A model generated the notes under the pieces. That model was not told the DNA's origin. It did not search any database and saw only the letters and a list, made by a program, of their open reading frames with translations. Below are positions 1 through 8,781 of a stretch of 64,000 nt of DNA, piece after piece. Origin of the DNA: Chryseobacterium gleum (lineage in GTDB: Bacteria > Bacteroidota > Bacteroidia > Flavobacteriales_D > Sanyastnellaceae); contig CAMCVP010000001.1 in the NCBI GenBank assembly GCA_945881835.1, forward strand, positions 496,001-560,000, in the 5' to 3' direction. Position numbers and translations under genes: made by a program. The stretch's first letter is position 1. Each line of letters begins with the position of its first letter.

Positions 1-1
1 T

Positions 2-298
2 GTGGTGACGTTTTTTATTGCGGCAAGTCTTATTGGATTCATCATGGGTGGCACACAGTCGCTTGCGCGTAGCACGTATTCGAAATTGATTCCAGGACGA
101 AAAGACACCGCGTCTTTTTTCAGTTTCTATGATGTGACTGAAAAAGTGGGACTCATCATTGGTCTTATTTCCTTCGGATTTATTGAAGGTCAATTCAGTA
201 TGCGATACAGCATTTTGGCTTTGATAGTTTTCTTCCTAGTAGGGTTTGCCTTGATGTTCTTCATTCCGAAGAATAAGACTGAGGTGTTGAATAACTAG
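2..298 (+). CDS. MFS permease, UMF1/Atg22-like (C-terminal fragment)
   Basis: This is the last 98 residues of a membrane transporter whose 5' end lies outside the window. Two to three hydrophobic segments are visible. The stretch GGTQSLARSTYSKLIP is typical of the UMF1/Atg22-like branch of the major facilitator superfamily. The substrate cannot be told from this fragment. It ends 8 bases before the following sensor kinase and may be co-transcribed with it. The family assignment rests on one motif and on hydrophobicity. Confidence 0.75.
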   Translation: MVTFFIAASLIGFIMGGTQSLARSTYSKLIPGRKDTASFFSFYDVTEKVGLIIGLISFGFIEGQFSMRYSILALIVFFLVGFALMFFIPKNKTEVLNN

Positions 299-306
299 GC
301 GAAAAG

Positions 307-3114
307 ATGCCTGCTAGATTTCTCTATTTTGTTTTTGTGTTGCTTTTGTCTTTAGTCTTTGAGAGCGTCTATTCTCAAACGTCGGACAAGAATTATCTTG
401 TTCGTGAGAAATTGTTAACCACGGAAAACGGTCTTGTTTCTCGCGACGTCTATTGTGCGGTTCAAGATGATCTTGGATTTATTTGGTTCGGAACTAAATA
501 CGGTCTGAATAGATTCGATGGGCATAATTGTATTATCTTTAACACGAGCAATGGTCTGTTCTCAAATACAATTACAAATTTGGTGAAAGGCAGTGCCAAT
601 GAAATTTTCATTGAATACGGTGATCAATGGCAGCCCTTTGATATTCAGAACAGAATTGATCTGTTCGATTGCGGTAAACTAAAAGTAGTTGCCACAGTAA
701 CGAAAGAAAATCAGGGTAAATTCAACTCACTTCCACCAGAAGTAATATTAAATTTAAATGAAGGTCGAAATTGGAGAATTCAATCTGTTTCTTTATCCAC
801 GCTTAAAGACAAGCATCAGGTTTCGGATGAGAGTGCCAGATTATATCAATCGCCTTCATGTAACGGCAGGCTATTGGTTACGAGAGATAGAGGCGTGTAT
901 TACCTTGAAGGAGGAATTGAATATGAGGTGTTGAATAGTGAGGAGTTCTTTCGTGAAGGAAATACCACAGTAAATTATTTCTTCAAGGATGTTCAAGGGA
1001 ATATTTGGATTTGTGTAGAGAAGGGTGTTTACAGAATCAATTTGAGAGAGAAAATGTTTCGAACGATGTTTACCTCTCAAGAGTTAAGCGAACATAAGAT
1101 TCCGCAGGTGAGAGGTATTTCTGCATCTGCCCAAGGCTCATTTATACAAGCGGTATTGTTGAACGCATTGATTAGTAAATCCGATGACTTGAATTTTGTA
1201 AGAAAGAACAGTCTCTGTTGGGGATTGTTGGAGTACGACGGTAGAATGTATTTTGCTGCAGATGGAAATTTTATCGAGGCTGAACCTGTTACTTTTCGTG
1301 AAAGAAGAAGTTGCAGACTGAAGCCTGGTATAGACGGAATGGTGAATTGCATTTATCCTGCAAATGATTCTTTGTTTTTGTTGGGGAGAGGAGGTGATAT
1401 ACTGTTTGTGAATAGGAATTCTTTGAAGAGTGAGGTGTTGCTGAAGAAGATAAATTCGTCTATTCCAGATGTTAAAAACGTTTATCGGTTTTTTAATTCT
1501 TCCCGAGGATTAATAGCAGTTGCCGAGAACGGACTTTTTGTATTGTCAGACCATGTTATTGTCGATTATTACGGACCTGAGGCAAAAAGCCCTGATCGAA
1601 ATTTGCCAATATCTTATTTGTTGGATGCTTGTGAAGATGGTTCAAAAAATCTTTGGCTCGGGACAAACGGTCAAGGTTTGGTTAGATGGAATTGGAATAG
1701 CAGTGGTTCTCCAATTGAATATTATTCTACAAGTCAGGGGTTGCCAAGTATGATTATTTATAGACTTGAAAAAGATGAATTAAACAACATATGGGCAAGC
1801 ACAGATGATGGTGTTTTTTCTCTGAATTTGAACTCAAATTTGATTAGAGCATTTAAAATTGAAGATGGCTTGCCTAGTAACGAATTTAATCGCACCTCTT
1901 CTTTTAAAAGTAGTAACGGAGATATTTTTTTTGGAAGCGTAAACGGAGTGGTGTCATTTTCACCAAAGGCTTTTTATTTAAGTGATTATTCAACGTCAGC
2001 GCCACTCAGAGTAGTTGGAATTTCGAAACGAACGAAGGGTAATAACAGTGAGGTTGATTTGGTTGAAACCTTTAATCAAACAGGTCAAATAGTCTGGACA
2101 AATTCCGACTATTTGCTTGAGATTGATTTTGCTTTACTTGATTTTCGGGGCTTTAGTATTAGCTATTCGTATCGTATTCCAGGGATTGTGAATGAATGGA
2201 CATTACTGGAAAGAAACACACTCACGTTGGGGTCACTGCCACAAGGGGTTTTCAATATTGAGGTAAGAGCTCAGCTCGAGAATGGTGAAGTCGTTGAGCA
2301 AAATTTACTCATACCTATTGATGTAGTTCCGCCATTTTATCTGCGTGTTCCATTTGTTCTATCGGCTTTAGCTGGGGCCGTTTTATTGGTTTTTTTCATA
2401 GTCTGGGGAAGAGGAAGAAAATTGAAAAATCAGAATTTGAAATTGGAAGGATTGGTGCTAGATAGAACGAACGACTTAGTGAAGAGTTTAGAAGAGAAAG
2501 ATATTTTACTCAAAGAACTTCACCACCGAGTGAAAAACAATTTACAGACAATTATTTCGCTGCTGGATCTTCAAAAAGAGCAATTGAAAGATTCAAGTGC
2601 AATTGAAGCATTAAATGTAAGTCAAACGCGATTGTCGAGCATCGCTTTAATCCACGAAAACTTTTATAACACTGATAATCTCAAAGACATCAGCTTTGAT
2701 TCTTTTATTTTGGATTTGACCAATGCGATTCAAATTTCATTCGGGAAAACAGCGAGTGAGGTTCATTTTGAACTTCGTGACAGTGATATTTGTATTGACA
2801 TTGCCTCTGCAATTCCGCTAGGACTTGCGGTAAATGAGCTTTTAACGAACTCATTTAAACACATAGATGCGACATGTTACCCTGTTGTAATAACCATTGA
2901 GCTTGTAGAGGTGAACTCGTATGAATATGAGTTGACCTATAGAGACAATGGCCAGGGCTTTCCGGTTGATGAAATTATGCACAAGCCGAACTCATTGGGA
3001 TTGAAATTGGTTAAAGGGTTGACATCACAATTAAAGGGAAAACTTGACTATTCAAACAACAACGGGAGCATATTTGTAATACGATTTCCTAAAAACCGAA
3101 ATTCGAAGAAATGA
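307..3114 (+). CDS. Propeller-type sensor histidine kinase (HisKA_2 class)
   Basis: This is a 935-residue membrane sensor kinase. A signal peptide ends near residue 23. It is followed by a long periplasmic region with two-component-regulator beta-propeller repeats of the pattern D..G.(I/L)W(F/L)GT..GL.R, for example near residues 50-75 and 440-460. A Y_Y_Y-like domain follows, then one transmembrane helix near residues 677-701 and a coiled linker. The kinase core carries ELHHRVKNNLQ with the His739-His740 pair, which is the HisKA_2/HWE-like phosphoacceptor signature. Next come an N box (NELLTNSFKH) and G boxes (DNGQGFP and SLGLKLV). The stop codon overlaps the start of the response regulator in an ATGA, so the two form a translationally coupled pair. 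The ligand is unknown. Confidence 0.92.
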   Translation: MPARFLYFVFVLLLSLVFESVYSQTSDKNYLVREKLLTTENGLVSRDVYCAVQDDLGFIWFGTKYGLNRFDGHNCIIFNTSNGLFSNTITNLVKGSANEIFIEYGDQWQPFDIQNRIDLFDCGKLKVVATVTKENQGKFNSLPPEVILNLNEGRNWRIQSVSLSTLKDKHQVSDESARLYQSPSCNGRLLVTRDRGVYYLEGGIEYEVLNSEEFFREGNTTVNYFFKDVQGNIWICVEKGVYRINLREKMFRTMFTSQELSEHKIPQVRGISASAQGSFIQAVLLNALISKSDDLNFVRKNSLCWGLLEYDGRMYFAADGNFIEAEPVTFRERRSCRLKPGIDGMVNCIYPANDSLFLLGRGGDILFVNRNSLKSEVLLKKINSSIPDVKNVYRFFNSSRGLIAVAENGLFVLSDHVIVDYYGPEAKSPDRNLPISYLLDACEDGSKNLWLGTNGQGLVRWNWNSSGSPIEYYSTSQGLPSMIIYRLEKDELNNIWASTDDGVFSLNLNSNLIRAFKIEDGLPSNEFNRTSSFKSSNGDIFFGSVNGVVSFSPKAFYLSDYSTSAPLRVVGISKRTKGNNSEVDLVETFNQTGQIVWTNSDYLLEIDFALLDFRGFSISYSYRIPGIVNEWTLLERNTLTLGSLPQGVFNIEVRAQLENGEVVEQNLLIPIDVVPPFYLRVPFVLSALAGAVLLVFFIVWGRGRKLKNQNLKLEGLVLDRTNDLVKSLEEKDILLKELHHRVKNNLQTIISLLDLQKEQLKDSSAIEALNVSQTRLSSIALIHENFYNTDNLKDISFDSFILDLTNAIQISFGKTASEVHFELRDSDICIDIASAIPLGLAVNELLTNSFKHIDATCYPVVITIELVEVNSYEYELTYRDNGQGFPVDEIMHKPNSLGLKLVKGLTSQLKGKLDYSNNNGSIFVIRFPKNRNSKK

Positions 3115-3719
3115 AGAAAATTGGCGTTATCGAAGACGAGATTATAATTGCAGAATCTATCTGTTTAGCTCTTCGCAAGTTGAATTACGAGGTCGTTGGT
3201 CCTGCTTTGAATTGCGAAGAAGCCATTCAAATGTTAGCAGAGGATAATCCAGATTTAATTATTTTGGATATCAACTTGAATGATGTCCGCGATGGAATTG
3301 AATTGGGTGATTTTGTGAATAAGCACTACGGAATTCCAATTGTCATATTAACGGCTAATAGCGATCTTCAAACCATTGAAAGAGCCAAGCCAATGAGACC
3401 CGCTGCGTTTCTTGTCAAGCCGTTTAAAAAAGAAGATTTGCTGTCATCCATTGAAATTGCACTTTCAAACCATCAGAGTTCAAAACTGACATTGGATTTT
3501 CAAAATTCAGTTTTCGTAGAACGCTTGAAAAGGAGTTATGAAATCACAGACAGAGAGATTGAAATTATTTCTTTCGTTTCAAAGGGAAGAAAACAGAAAG
3601 AAATAGGACTATTACTTGAAATATCAGAGGCTACGGTGAAAAGACATTTGTCGAATATCTTTTTAAAGATGGATGTGAATTCAAGTATCGAGATGCTGAA
3701 TAAGTTGCAGGCGGATTAA
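3111..3719 (+). CDS. Response regulator with receiver and LuxR-type HTH
   Basis: This 202-residue protein has a CheY-like receiver with acidic residues in EDE (8-10), the phosphoacceptor Asp53 in ILDINL, and the conserved Lys in LVKPFKK. A C-terminal NarL/LuxR-type helix-turn-helix spans about residues 138-202 (ITDREIEIISFVSKGRKQKEIG and then SEATVKRHLSNIF). It overlaps the kinase gene by 4 bases and is its presumed partner. NarL-family regulators bind short palindromes. It is therefore a candidate, unproven, for the 16-bp palindromes found at 6.9 and 11.9 kb. Confidence 0.93.
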   Translation: MKKIGVIEDEIIIAESICLALRKLNYEVVGPALNCEEAIQMLAEDNPDLIILDINLNDVRDGIELGDFVNKHYGIPIVILTANSDLQTIERAKPMRPAAFLVKPFKKEDLLSSIEIALSNHQSSKLTLDFQNSVFVERLKRSYEITDREIEIISFVSKGRKQKEIGLLLEISEATVKRHLSNIFLKMDVNSSIEMLNKLQAD

Positions 3720-3769
3720 TTTTCTAGTTTAGTTTTTTCAATCGAAATGTTTAATGTGTTCACGAATGG

Positions 3770-4543
3770 TTAGCCAAAAGCCAAACTGGGAATCGATTTG
3801 ACAAGCAATGTCGTCAATTCCGTAAGAATTATAACCTTGATAATTCGGTAAATCCAAATTTTAGAATTTTGAATAAGAACGAAGTTGCTTCCTATGTATG
3901 AGCCTAATACGCTTCCTGCTGAGAGGAGAAGTCCAACTTGCCAATTAATATTTCCTTCAATTGCAAATGTGAATATAGAAACGATGCTTATCGCGAGCAC
4001 AAGTACGCTTTTAATAATATTTGCTTGGATGAATTCATATTTCATAAAGAGCACAAGCGTAAATAGAATGAATAGTGCAGAGTCAAGCACAATCATTCCG
4101 CCCCAAATCCCAACAATGAAGAAAATCAGAAATGATTTTATATTGATTTTTTGATTTGTAGAAAAGGAGTTGTTTAAGAATTTTTGAGAGTTTAATGAAA
4201 TGAGAATAATAGATAATATCAGCGCTATTCCTAAAAATATATATGAGTATAAACTTGGTAATGATTCAATATACAAGGCCCCTAATAAGGCACCGGCAGA
4301 AATGGGCAATATCATAGCAACTGTATCTCGCCAGGGTATTTTTCCTTTTATTTGATAGTTGGCTACACTTGTGAGAAAACCAATTAATACAGGAAGTCTA
4401 TTCGTTCCATTGGCGATTATAGGGTCAATTCCTAAGAGGATCATTATTGGCAGCGTAATGGAAGATCCGCTGCTAGCTGCGGTGTTCATGAATCCTGATA
4501 GAATTCCAACTGTTATGAATATTACGATTTCGGAGGTTGGCAT
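3770..4543 (-). CDS. TSUP family permease (TauE/SafE-like)
   Basis: This 257-residue integral membrane protein has about eight hydrophobic segments. It has the glycine-rich N terminus typical of the TauE/SafE sulfite exporter family (GILSGFMNTAASSGSSITLPIM, then GTNRLPVLIGFLTS). Family members move small sulfur- or carbon-containing anions across the inner membrane, but the substrate cannot be inferred here. It converges with the response regulator across about 50 bases in which no clear terminator hairpin was seen. Its start is 36 bases downstream of the stop of the binding lipoprotein on the same strand. Confidence 0.85.
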   Translation of the reverse strand: MPTSEIVIFITVGILSGFMNTAASSGSSITLPIMILLGIDPIIANGTNRLPVLIGFLTSVANYQIKGKIPWRDTVAMILPISAGALLGALYIESLPSLYSYIFLGIALILSIILISLNSQKFLNNSFSTNQKINIKSFLIFFIVGIWGGMIVLDSALFILFTLVLFMKYEFIQANIIKSVLVLAISIVSIFTFAIEGNINWQVGLLLSAGSVLGSYIGSNFVLIQNSKIWIYRIIKVIILTELTTLLVKSIPSLAFG

Positions 4544-4582
4544 CTTCTAAGTATGAATTGTAAAAAAAAAAGATCTTGTGTT

Positions 4583-5788
4583 TTATTCAGATTGCCCAAC
4601 GAATATCCATTCGTAATTGCCATTGTTGTTTTGTAATCCCCAAAAGTCAAATGTTCCATTTGCACGATCTCCGTTGGCATCTAGTTCAATTACACCAGTA
4701 GCACCTTCAAATGAATTTGAAGAATTGTAAAACCAAGTTTGTAAGTCAGTTGAACTGGCAGGCACACCAGGATACGACTCAACCATTTTACCAAGAGTCT
4801 GCATGATGTCGAAGGCACACAATGTTAATGCGTCTCCTTGCACCCCTGTAGTGCTGAAAATGCTATTTAACAAGGACTCCCAAATTGTTTGCTGCGAGGT
4901 AGGTAAACTGAAACCAGGGCTGTAGAATTGAGTGTTTACAGCGAATTGTGAGGCCAATGCGTCATTAAGTAAATTGGCGTTCTTGAAAAATCCAATTCCG
5001 CCATACCATTGGACACCCGATAAAGTGGCATCTGAAGACGCTTGGTTAAAGAGCAGAATGGTTTCATCAAAAGACGTTGTCAGAACAGCTATTTGATCGT
5101 TGCTAAATGTTGTCTCGTAATTTAAAATTTGATTTTTTACTTCAGCAAGTACAGCAGAGAAATCAGAGTCTGTCCCATTGAATACACCAGCATTAACCAC
5201 CGTGCCACCTGAATTTGTAAAGTGATTGGTAACTGCGTTTTGCAAACCAATGCTGCCTGCATCGTTTCTTGAAATTAGGACGAGGGCTTGTTTCCCTTGG
5301 TTAAGATAGGATTGAGACATTGCTGATCCGACTATGGCTTGACCAGGCGAAAAGCGATAGATCATGTCATTTGGAATTGCCAACGATGCTGAAGTGCTGC
5401 TCGGACTAACCACAAGAATCCCAAGGCTGTCGGCTATAGGCTTAATAGCTTGAAGTTCTGAACTTGTCTGCGGGCCAATAACAAGCTTACAACCACTCGA
5501 GGCAATGGTAGACATTGTCTGAGCTGCAAGATTAGGGTCGAGCTGAGTGTCGTAAGCAGTAAATTCAAAGCGGTAATTTACATTGCGATTTTTAAAATCC
5601 TCGTTTATCTGTTCAACGGCAATTCTTATTGCCTCTTCAGAGGTAATGCCTAAATAGGACAATTCGCCTGTTTCGGAAAAAAGTCCAGCTACTTTAATTA
5701 CTCTGATGTTGCAATTATCGATGTCGTTTTTTTTGCACCCGCCAAATAGCAGAATTCCAACAGTAATTAAAAGAAAATATTTTTTCAT
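4583..5788 (-). CDS. Periplasmic binding lipoprotein, Leu/Ile/Val-binding (Peripl_BP_6) family
   Basis: This is a 401-residue lipoprotein with lipobox LLFGGC, predicting lipidation at Cys18. The mature part follows the branched-chain amino-acid or urea receptor fold: an IKVAGLFSETGELS start, then NVRV-type VGPQTSSELQAIKPIADSLGI, VSPSSTSASL and FRFSPGQA-like blocks. No permease or ATPase genes are adjacent, so it may act as an orphan receptor. The final segment (GVIELDANGDRANGTFDFW) matches the usual end of this family. It lies upstream of the TSUP permease on the same strand and downstream of a hydrolase lipoprotein, so the three may be one transcript. Confidence 0.88.
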   Translation of the reverse strand: MKKYFLLITVGILLFGGCKKNDIDNCNIRVIKVAGLFSETGELSYLGITSEEAIRIAVEQINEDFKNRNVNYRFEFTAYDTQLDPNLAAQTMSTIASSGCKLVIGPQTSSELQAIKPIADSLGILVVSPSSTSASLAIPNDMIYRFSPGQAIVGSAMSQSYLNQGKQALVLISRNDAGSIGLQNAVTNHFTNSGGTVVNAGVFNGTDSDFSAVLAEVKNQILNYETTFSNDQIAVLTTSFDETILLFNQASSDATLSGVQWYGGIGFFKNANLLNDALASQFAVNTQFYSPGFSLPTSQQTIWESLLNSIFSTTGVQGDALTLCAFDIMQTLGKMVESYPGVPASSTDLQTWFYNSSNSFEGATGVIELDANGDRANGTFDFWGLQNNNGNYEWIFVGQSE

Positions 5789-5819
5789 ATTAAAGATGAT
5801 TAGTCACGAATTTGTTGAA

Positions 5820-6848
5820 TTATTTGCTGTTGTCAACGTTCTTAATAAATGTAACCACACCATTCATAAATACTTGTTGGTCGTCCCACATCGATAAATG
5901 ACTTCCATTCGGGCAGAACAAATAACTTCCTTTCTGTACTATTTTACTTTGCTCTTCCATAGCTAGAGGATCCATCGTGTCGTATTTCGCTCCAATCATT
6001 AATGTTGGTGTAGCAATTTCGTGAAGTCTGTTTTTAATGTCCCAATTGGCAAGTCTTCCGCTTATTCCGAATTCGCTAGGACCTTGCATTAAAACGTAAA
6101 TGTCGTTGTTTGCATGTTTGATTGAACGATTCAATGCTTCAGGCCATTCTTTCAATCTGCAAATGTGTTCGTTGTAAAAATTCGGAATGAGTAGTTCCAT
6201 ATAACGAGGATTTGCAAAATCTTTTTTTGCCTCTAGGTTTCGGATTTCACTAAGCACTTGAGGTGACATTTGTTTAGAAAGCACTTCTTCTGCGTATTTG
6301 CCGTATTCAGGTGCACTAGCCATCATGTTTGCGATAATCAGCCCTTTCAAATTTTGTTGATATTTCAATGCATATTCCATAGCCAAAATGCCTCCCCAAG
6401 AATTGCCAAGAATGAAGAAGTTAGATTGGTCCGCACCGATTGCTTTTCTGACTTGCTCAACCTCTTCAACGAATCGCTCTGTTGACCATAAACTGCTATC
6501 AACAGGCTGGTCGCTGTAATAGGAACCGAGCTGGTCATATTCGTAAAATTCAAATCCTTCTTTTTGAAAGAATGTTTCGAAACATTCCATGTACTCATGC
6601 GTCATAGCTGGTCCGCCGTGGAGCAAAAGGATTTTTATTTTCGGGTTATTTCCAAACCGTTTCGTCCAAACATTGAATATACCTTTCGGTGTCTCGATTG
6701 GAATCAATCGAACTCCACCAGACTGAATTTCTTGGTCGTAGGAAAAGTAATTTGAAAGTGTGATGTTTTTTTCTTCGTGGTCAGGTGAGCATCCAGTTGC
6801 AAGAAATCCAAATAGAAGAAGTAAGGAGTATTTAAATGACTTAATCAT
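5820..6848 (-). CDS. Alpha/beta hydrolase lipoprotein, proline iminopeptidase-like
   Basis: This 342-residue protein has a lipobox (FLATGC, Cys20), so it should be anchored in the periplasm or at the surface. The alpha/beta hydrolase core shows the oxyanion-hole LHGGPAMTHEY, the nucleophile elbow GNSWGG (catalytic Ser), an Asp in MIGAKYDTMDP and a His in NGSHLSMW. This is the full triad as in prolyl aminopeptidases and related S33 hydrolases. The gene is divergent from the panD-like operon. The 16-bp palindrome sits midway between the two starts (50 bases from each). A minus-7-like TAGATTGG lies 22 bases from the palindrome edge, so it is probably regulated together with that operon. Confidence 0.88.
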   Translation of the reverse strand: MIKSFKYSLLLLFGFLATGCSPDHEEKNITLSNYFSYDQEIQSGGVRLIPIETPKGIFNVWTKRFGNNPKIKILLLHGGPAMTHEYMECFETFFQKEGFEFYEYDQLGSYYSDQPVDSSLWSTERFVEEVEQVRKAIGADQSNFFILGNSWGGILAMEYALKYQQNLKGLIIANMMASAPEYGKYAEEVLSKQMSPQVLSEIRNLEAKKDFANPRYMELLIPNFYNEHICRLKEWPEALNRSIKHANNDIYVLMQGPSEFGISGRLANWDIKNRLHEIATPTLMIGAKYDTMDPLAMEEQSKIVQKGSYLFCPNGSHLSMWDDQQVFMNGVVTFIKNVDNSK

Positions 6849-6867
6849 ATCGCGAAAATAGGAAAGA

Positions 6868-6875
6868 CCAATCTA
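6868..6875 (-). promoter_or_regulatory. Putative minus-7 box of the hydrolase lipoprotein gene
   Basis: Read on the minus strand this is TAGATTGG, one mismatch from the Bacteroidota TAnnTTTG element. It starts exactly 22 bases from the edge of the 16-bp palindrome. The expected transcript start is about 7-13 bases upstream of the ATG at 6848. Confidence 0.45.
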
Positions 6876-6894
6876 AATATGATTTTCCTGCTGA

Positions 6895-6913
6895 GGCTAC
6901 AACTATAGTTGTA
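6895..6913. promoter_or_regulatory. Palindromic operator, copy 1
   Basis: GGCTACAACTATAGTTGTA occurs here. Its last 16 bases (6898-6913) are a perfect palindrome, TACAACTA/TAGTTGTA. The same 19 bases recur at 11891-11909. It is placed between divergent genes with TA-starting minus-7 boxes 22 bases from each edge. Its centre would lie about 43 bases upstream of the predicted panD-operon start, which is where a class II-type activator (for example LuxR-type) would bind. The cognate regulator is unknown. Confidence 0.7.
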
Positions 6914-6935
6914 TCAGAGTCCTTGCTCGAAAGAC

Positions 6936-6943
6936 TAGCTTTG
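6936..6943 (+). promoter_or_regulatory. Minus-7 box of the panD-P450 operon
   Basis: TAGCTTTG is an exact match to TAnnTTTG. It lies 22 bases after the palindrome and 19 bases before the panD ATG. No well-spaced TTG minus-33 element is present; the palindrome occupies that area. This fits an activator-dependent promoter. Confidence 0.55.
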
Positions 6944-6962
6944 AAAAGCTAAAAGTGCAACT

Positions 6963-7352
6963 ATGGAAGATCAGTTTTTTGTTTTAAAATCTAAAATACA
7001 CCGAGCGCGTGTGACACAGGCGAAATTAGATTATGTCGGAAGTATAACAATAGATCAGCTTCTTTTAGACGCGGCAGGTATTCATGTTTACGAGAAGGTA
7101 CTCATTACGAACATGCGTAACGGCAGTCGAATTGAAACGTATGTTTTAAGTGGAAAGGAAGGGTCGGGCGTTGTGTGCATGAATGGCCCATGCGCACATC
7201 AATTTCATAAGGGAGACGAGGTCTTGATTATGGCATTTAAAATGACAAATAAAGAGGGGCTAATTTCAGCTGAACCAAAGGTTATTTTCCCTTCGAATTT
7301 GAATAAGGAGTTTACAACTGGAGATTTACATCATCATATTAAAGAAGATTAA
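6963..7352 (+). CDS. Pyruvoyl-dependent decarboxylase, divergent PanD (aspartate 1-decarboxylase-like)
   Basis: This is a 129-residue PanD homologue. Canonical PanD makes beta-alanine from aspartate after self-cleavage at Gly-Ser to form a pyruvoyl group. Visible features are the cleavage site Tyr24-Val-Gly26-Ser27, the early Lys in LKSKIHR, the Arg56 and Tyr60 pair in SRIETY, and Asn74-Gly75. The usual NGAAA block reads NGPCA here, and the C terminus is longer than in standard PanD. It is not next to panB or panC. It opens an operon with a P450 and two acyltransferases, which suggests a specialised role, perhaps supplying beta-alanine or another decarboxylated amino acid. Being the only aspartate decarboxylase of the cell remains possible. 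Confidence 0.85.
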   Translation: MEDQFFVLKSKIHRARVTQAKLDYVGSITIDQLLLDAAGIHVYEKVLITNMRNGSRIETYVLSGKEGSGVVCMNGPCAHQFHKGDEVLIMAFKMTNKEGLISAEPKVIFPSNLNKEFTTGDLHHHIKED

Positions 7353-7415
7353 GAAATTGGTTGATTCGAGGTTTCGAACAAATTGTAATGATACTTATTC
7401 TAGCCTTAAATATGT

Positions 7416-8774
7416 ATGACAGTGATAACTAGTCCAAAGTTTATAAAAGGCAGGTGGCCCTTGGGTTGTTTGAAAGAAATTCGAAAAGATCCCATTCAAT
7501 TTGGAAAATCGGTTTCATTACTGAATCCACCATTGGTCGAGGTGAGGGTAATGGGGGAGTCGGTTTATTTCACTTCCGATACACATGTAGCGCACGAGAT
7601 TTTAGTCAGCTCTGCAAGTCTTACAAATCGAGGGAAGAATTATAAAATTCTTGAGAGTTTGGCGGGTCACGGATTGTTTTCGAGTGAGGGTGTTTATTGG
7701 AAACAACAACGTAAGACAATTCAGTCAAGTATGGGGCACAGTCATTACGACAAGTACATAGAGATTTTTGAAAACATTTCAAATGAGTTTGAAGTCGATT
7801 GGAATAATCGTCAAGGAGAAGAAATGAAGATGGCCGATGAGATGAGTATTTTCACCATACGTGCAATCAGTATTTCGCTTTTTTCTTTTGATATCTTGAA
7901 GAAATACCCAACTGCTATTCATGATATTTTTTACTTGTTGAGATTCATAAATCTGCGCTATTATGACTGGCTGCGATTACCATTGTGGCTTCCTTTTCCA
8001 AATTTTATAAAGTTTAATCGCACACTTAATAGGTTAGATCAAGTTGTTTTAGATATTATTCAAAAAAGAAGAGAGAGTGGAGAGCCTAAGGGAGATATGT
8101 TGGATTTGCTTTTGGAAGGTTTGGATGGGCTGAGCGGAAAGCCGCTGAGCAATAAACAAATTAGGGATGAGGTCTTAACAATCATTGCTGCAGGATTTAA
8201 AACAAGTGCGGCAACACTGAGTTGGATTTGGTATCAGTTGAGTAAGAACCCTATTGTTCTTCAGAAAATGAGATTGGAAATAAAGGGGACTTTAGGTTCA
8301 GGGAAATTAGATTCAAAAAACATTCATTTGTTGAAGTATACACGAAGTGTAATTAATGAGGGATTGCGCATGTGCCCTAGCGCATTTGCTGTGTCGCGCA
8401 ACTTTAATAGCGATGTGGAAGAGTTTGCCGGCATTAAAGTGAAGGGAGGCTCAAGAGTAATCACATCGATATTCGGGGTTCATTACAATCCGGAGTATTG
8501 GGACGATCCGGAGGAGTTCAATCCTGATCGCTTCATTGAAGACGAAAAGGAGTTAAAGCGGAAAGCGGTTTTTATTCCCTTTGGAATGGGAGCAAGAATA
8601 TGCTTGGGAGCAGAGTTTGCTATGTTGGAAATGACGACTGTCCTTGCCAAGTTGGTAAGTAAATTCACTCCCGTTTGCAGAGATGATTATCATCCCAAAA
8701 TGATAGCTGCAATTGCTATTCAGTTTAATGAAGAGATGCCCTTGCGAATGGAGTCTTTTGATGAAAAAAAATAA
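7416..8774 (+). CDS. Cytochrome P450
   Basis: This 452-residue soluble P450 has all core elements: the ExxR pair in NEGLR (about residues 314-318), a PERF-like FNPDRF, and the haem loop FGMGARICLG with thiolate Cys396. The I-helix oxygen-activation motif, normally AGxETT or AGxDTT, reads A-G-F-Lys262-Thr263-Ser264. The usual acid is therefore a lysine. No ferredoxin or reductase gene is adjacent. It starts 63 bases after the PanD-like gene and ends 7 bases before the next gene, within one apparent operon. It presumably oxidises an intermediate or a lipid chain made by the neighbouring enzymes; the substrate is unknown. Confidence 0.95.
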   Translation: MTVITSPKFIKGRWPLGCLKEIRKDPIQFGKSVSLLNPPLVEVRVMGESVYFTSDTHVAHEILVSSASLTNRGKNYKILESLAGHGLFSSEGVYWKQQRKTIQSSMGHSHYDKYIEIFENISNEFEVDWNNRQGEEMKMADEMSIFTIRAISISLFSFDILKKYPTAIHDIFYLLRFINLRYYDWLRLPLWLPFPNFIKFNRTLNRLDQVVLDIIQKRRESGEPKGDMLDLLLEGLDGLSGKPLSNKQIRDEVLTIIAAGFKTSAATLSWIWYQLSKNPIVLQKMRLEIKGTLGSGKLDSKNIHLLKYTRSVINEGLRMCPSAFAVSRNFNSDVEEFAGIKVKGGSRVITSIFGVHYNPEYWDDPEEFNPDRFIEDEKELKRKAVFIPFGMGARICLGAEFAMLEMTTVLAKLVSKFTPVCRDDYHPKMIAAIAIQFNEEMPLRMESFDEKK

Positions 8775-8781
8775 AGAATAG

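Noticed and set aside
6898-6913. BlaI/MecI-type operator
   Set aside because: The TACA...TGTA ends resemble such operators, but the usual half-site spacing is shorter and no BlaI/M56 gene pair is in the window. The regulator is left open.
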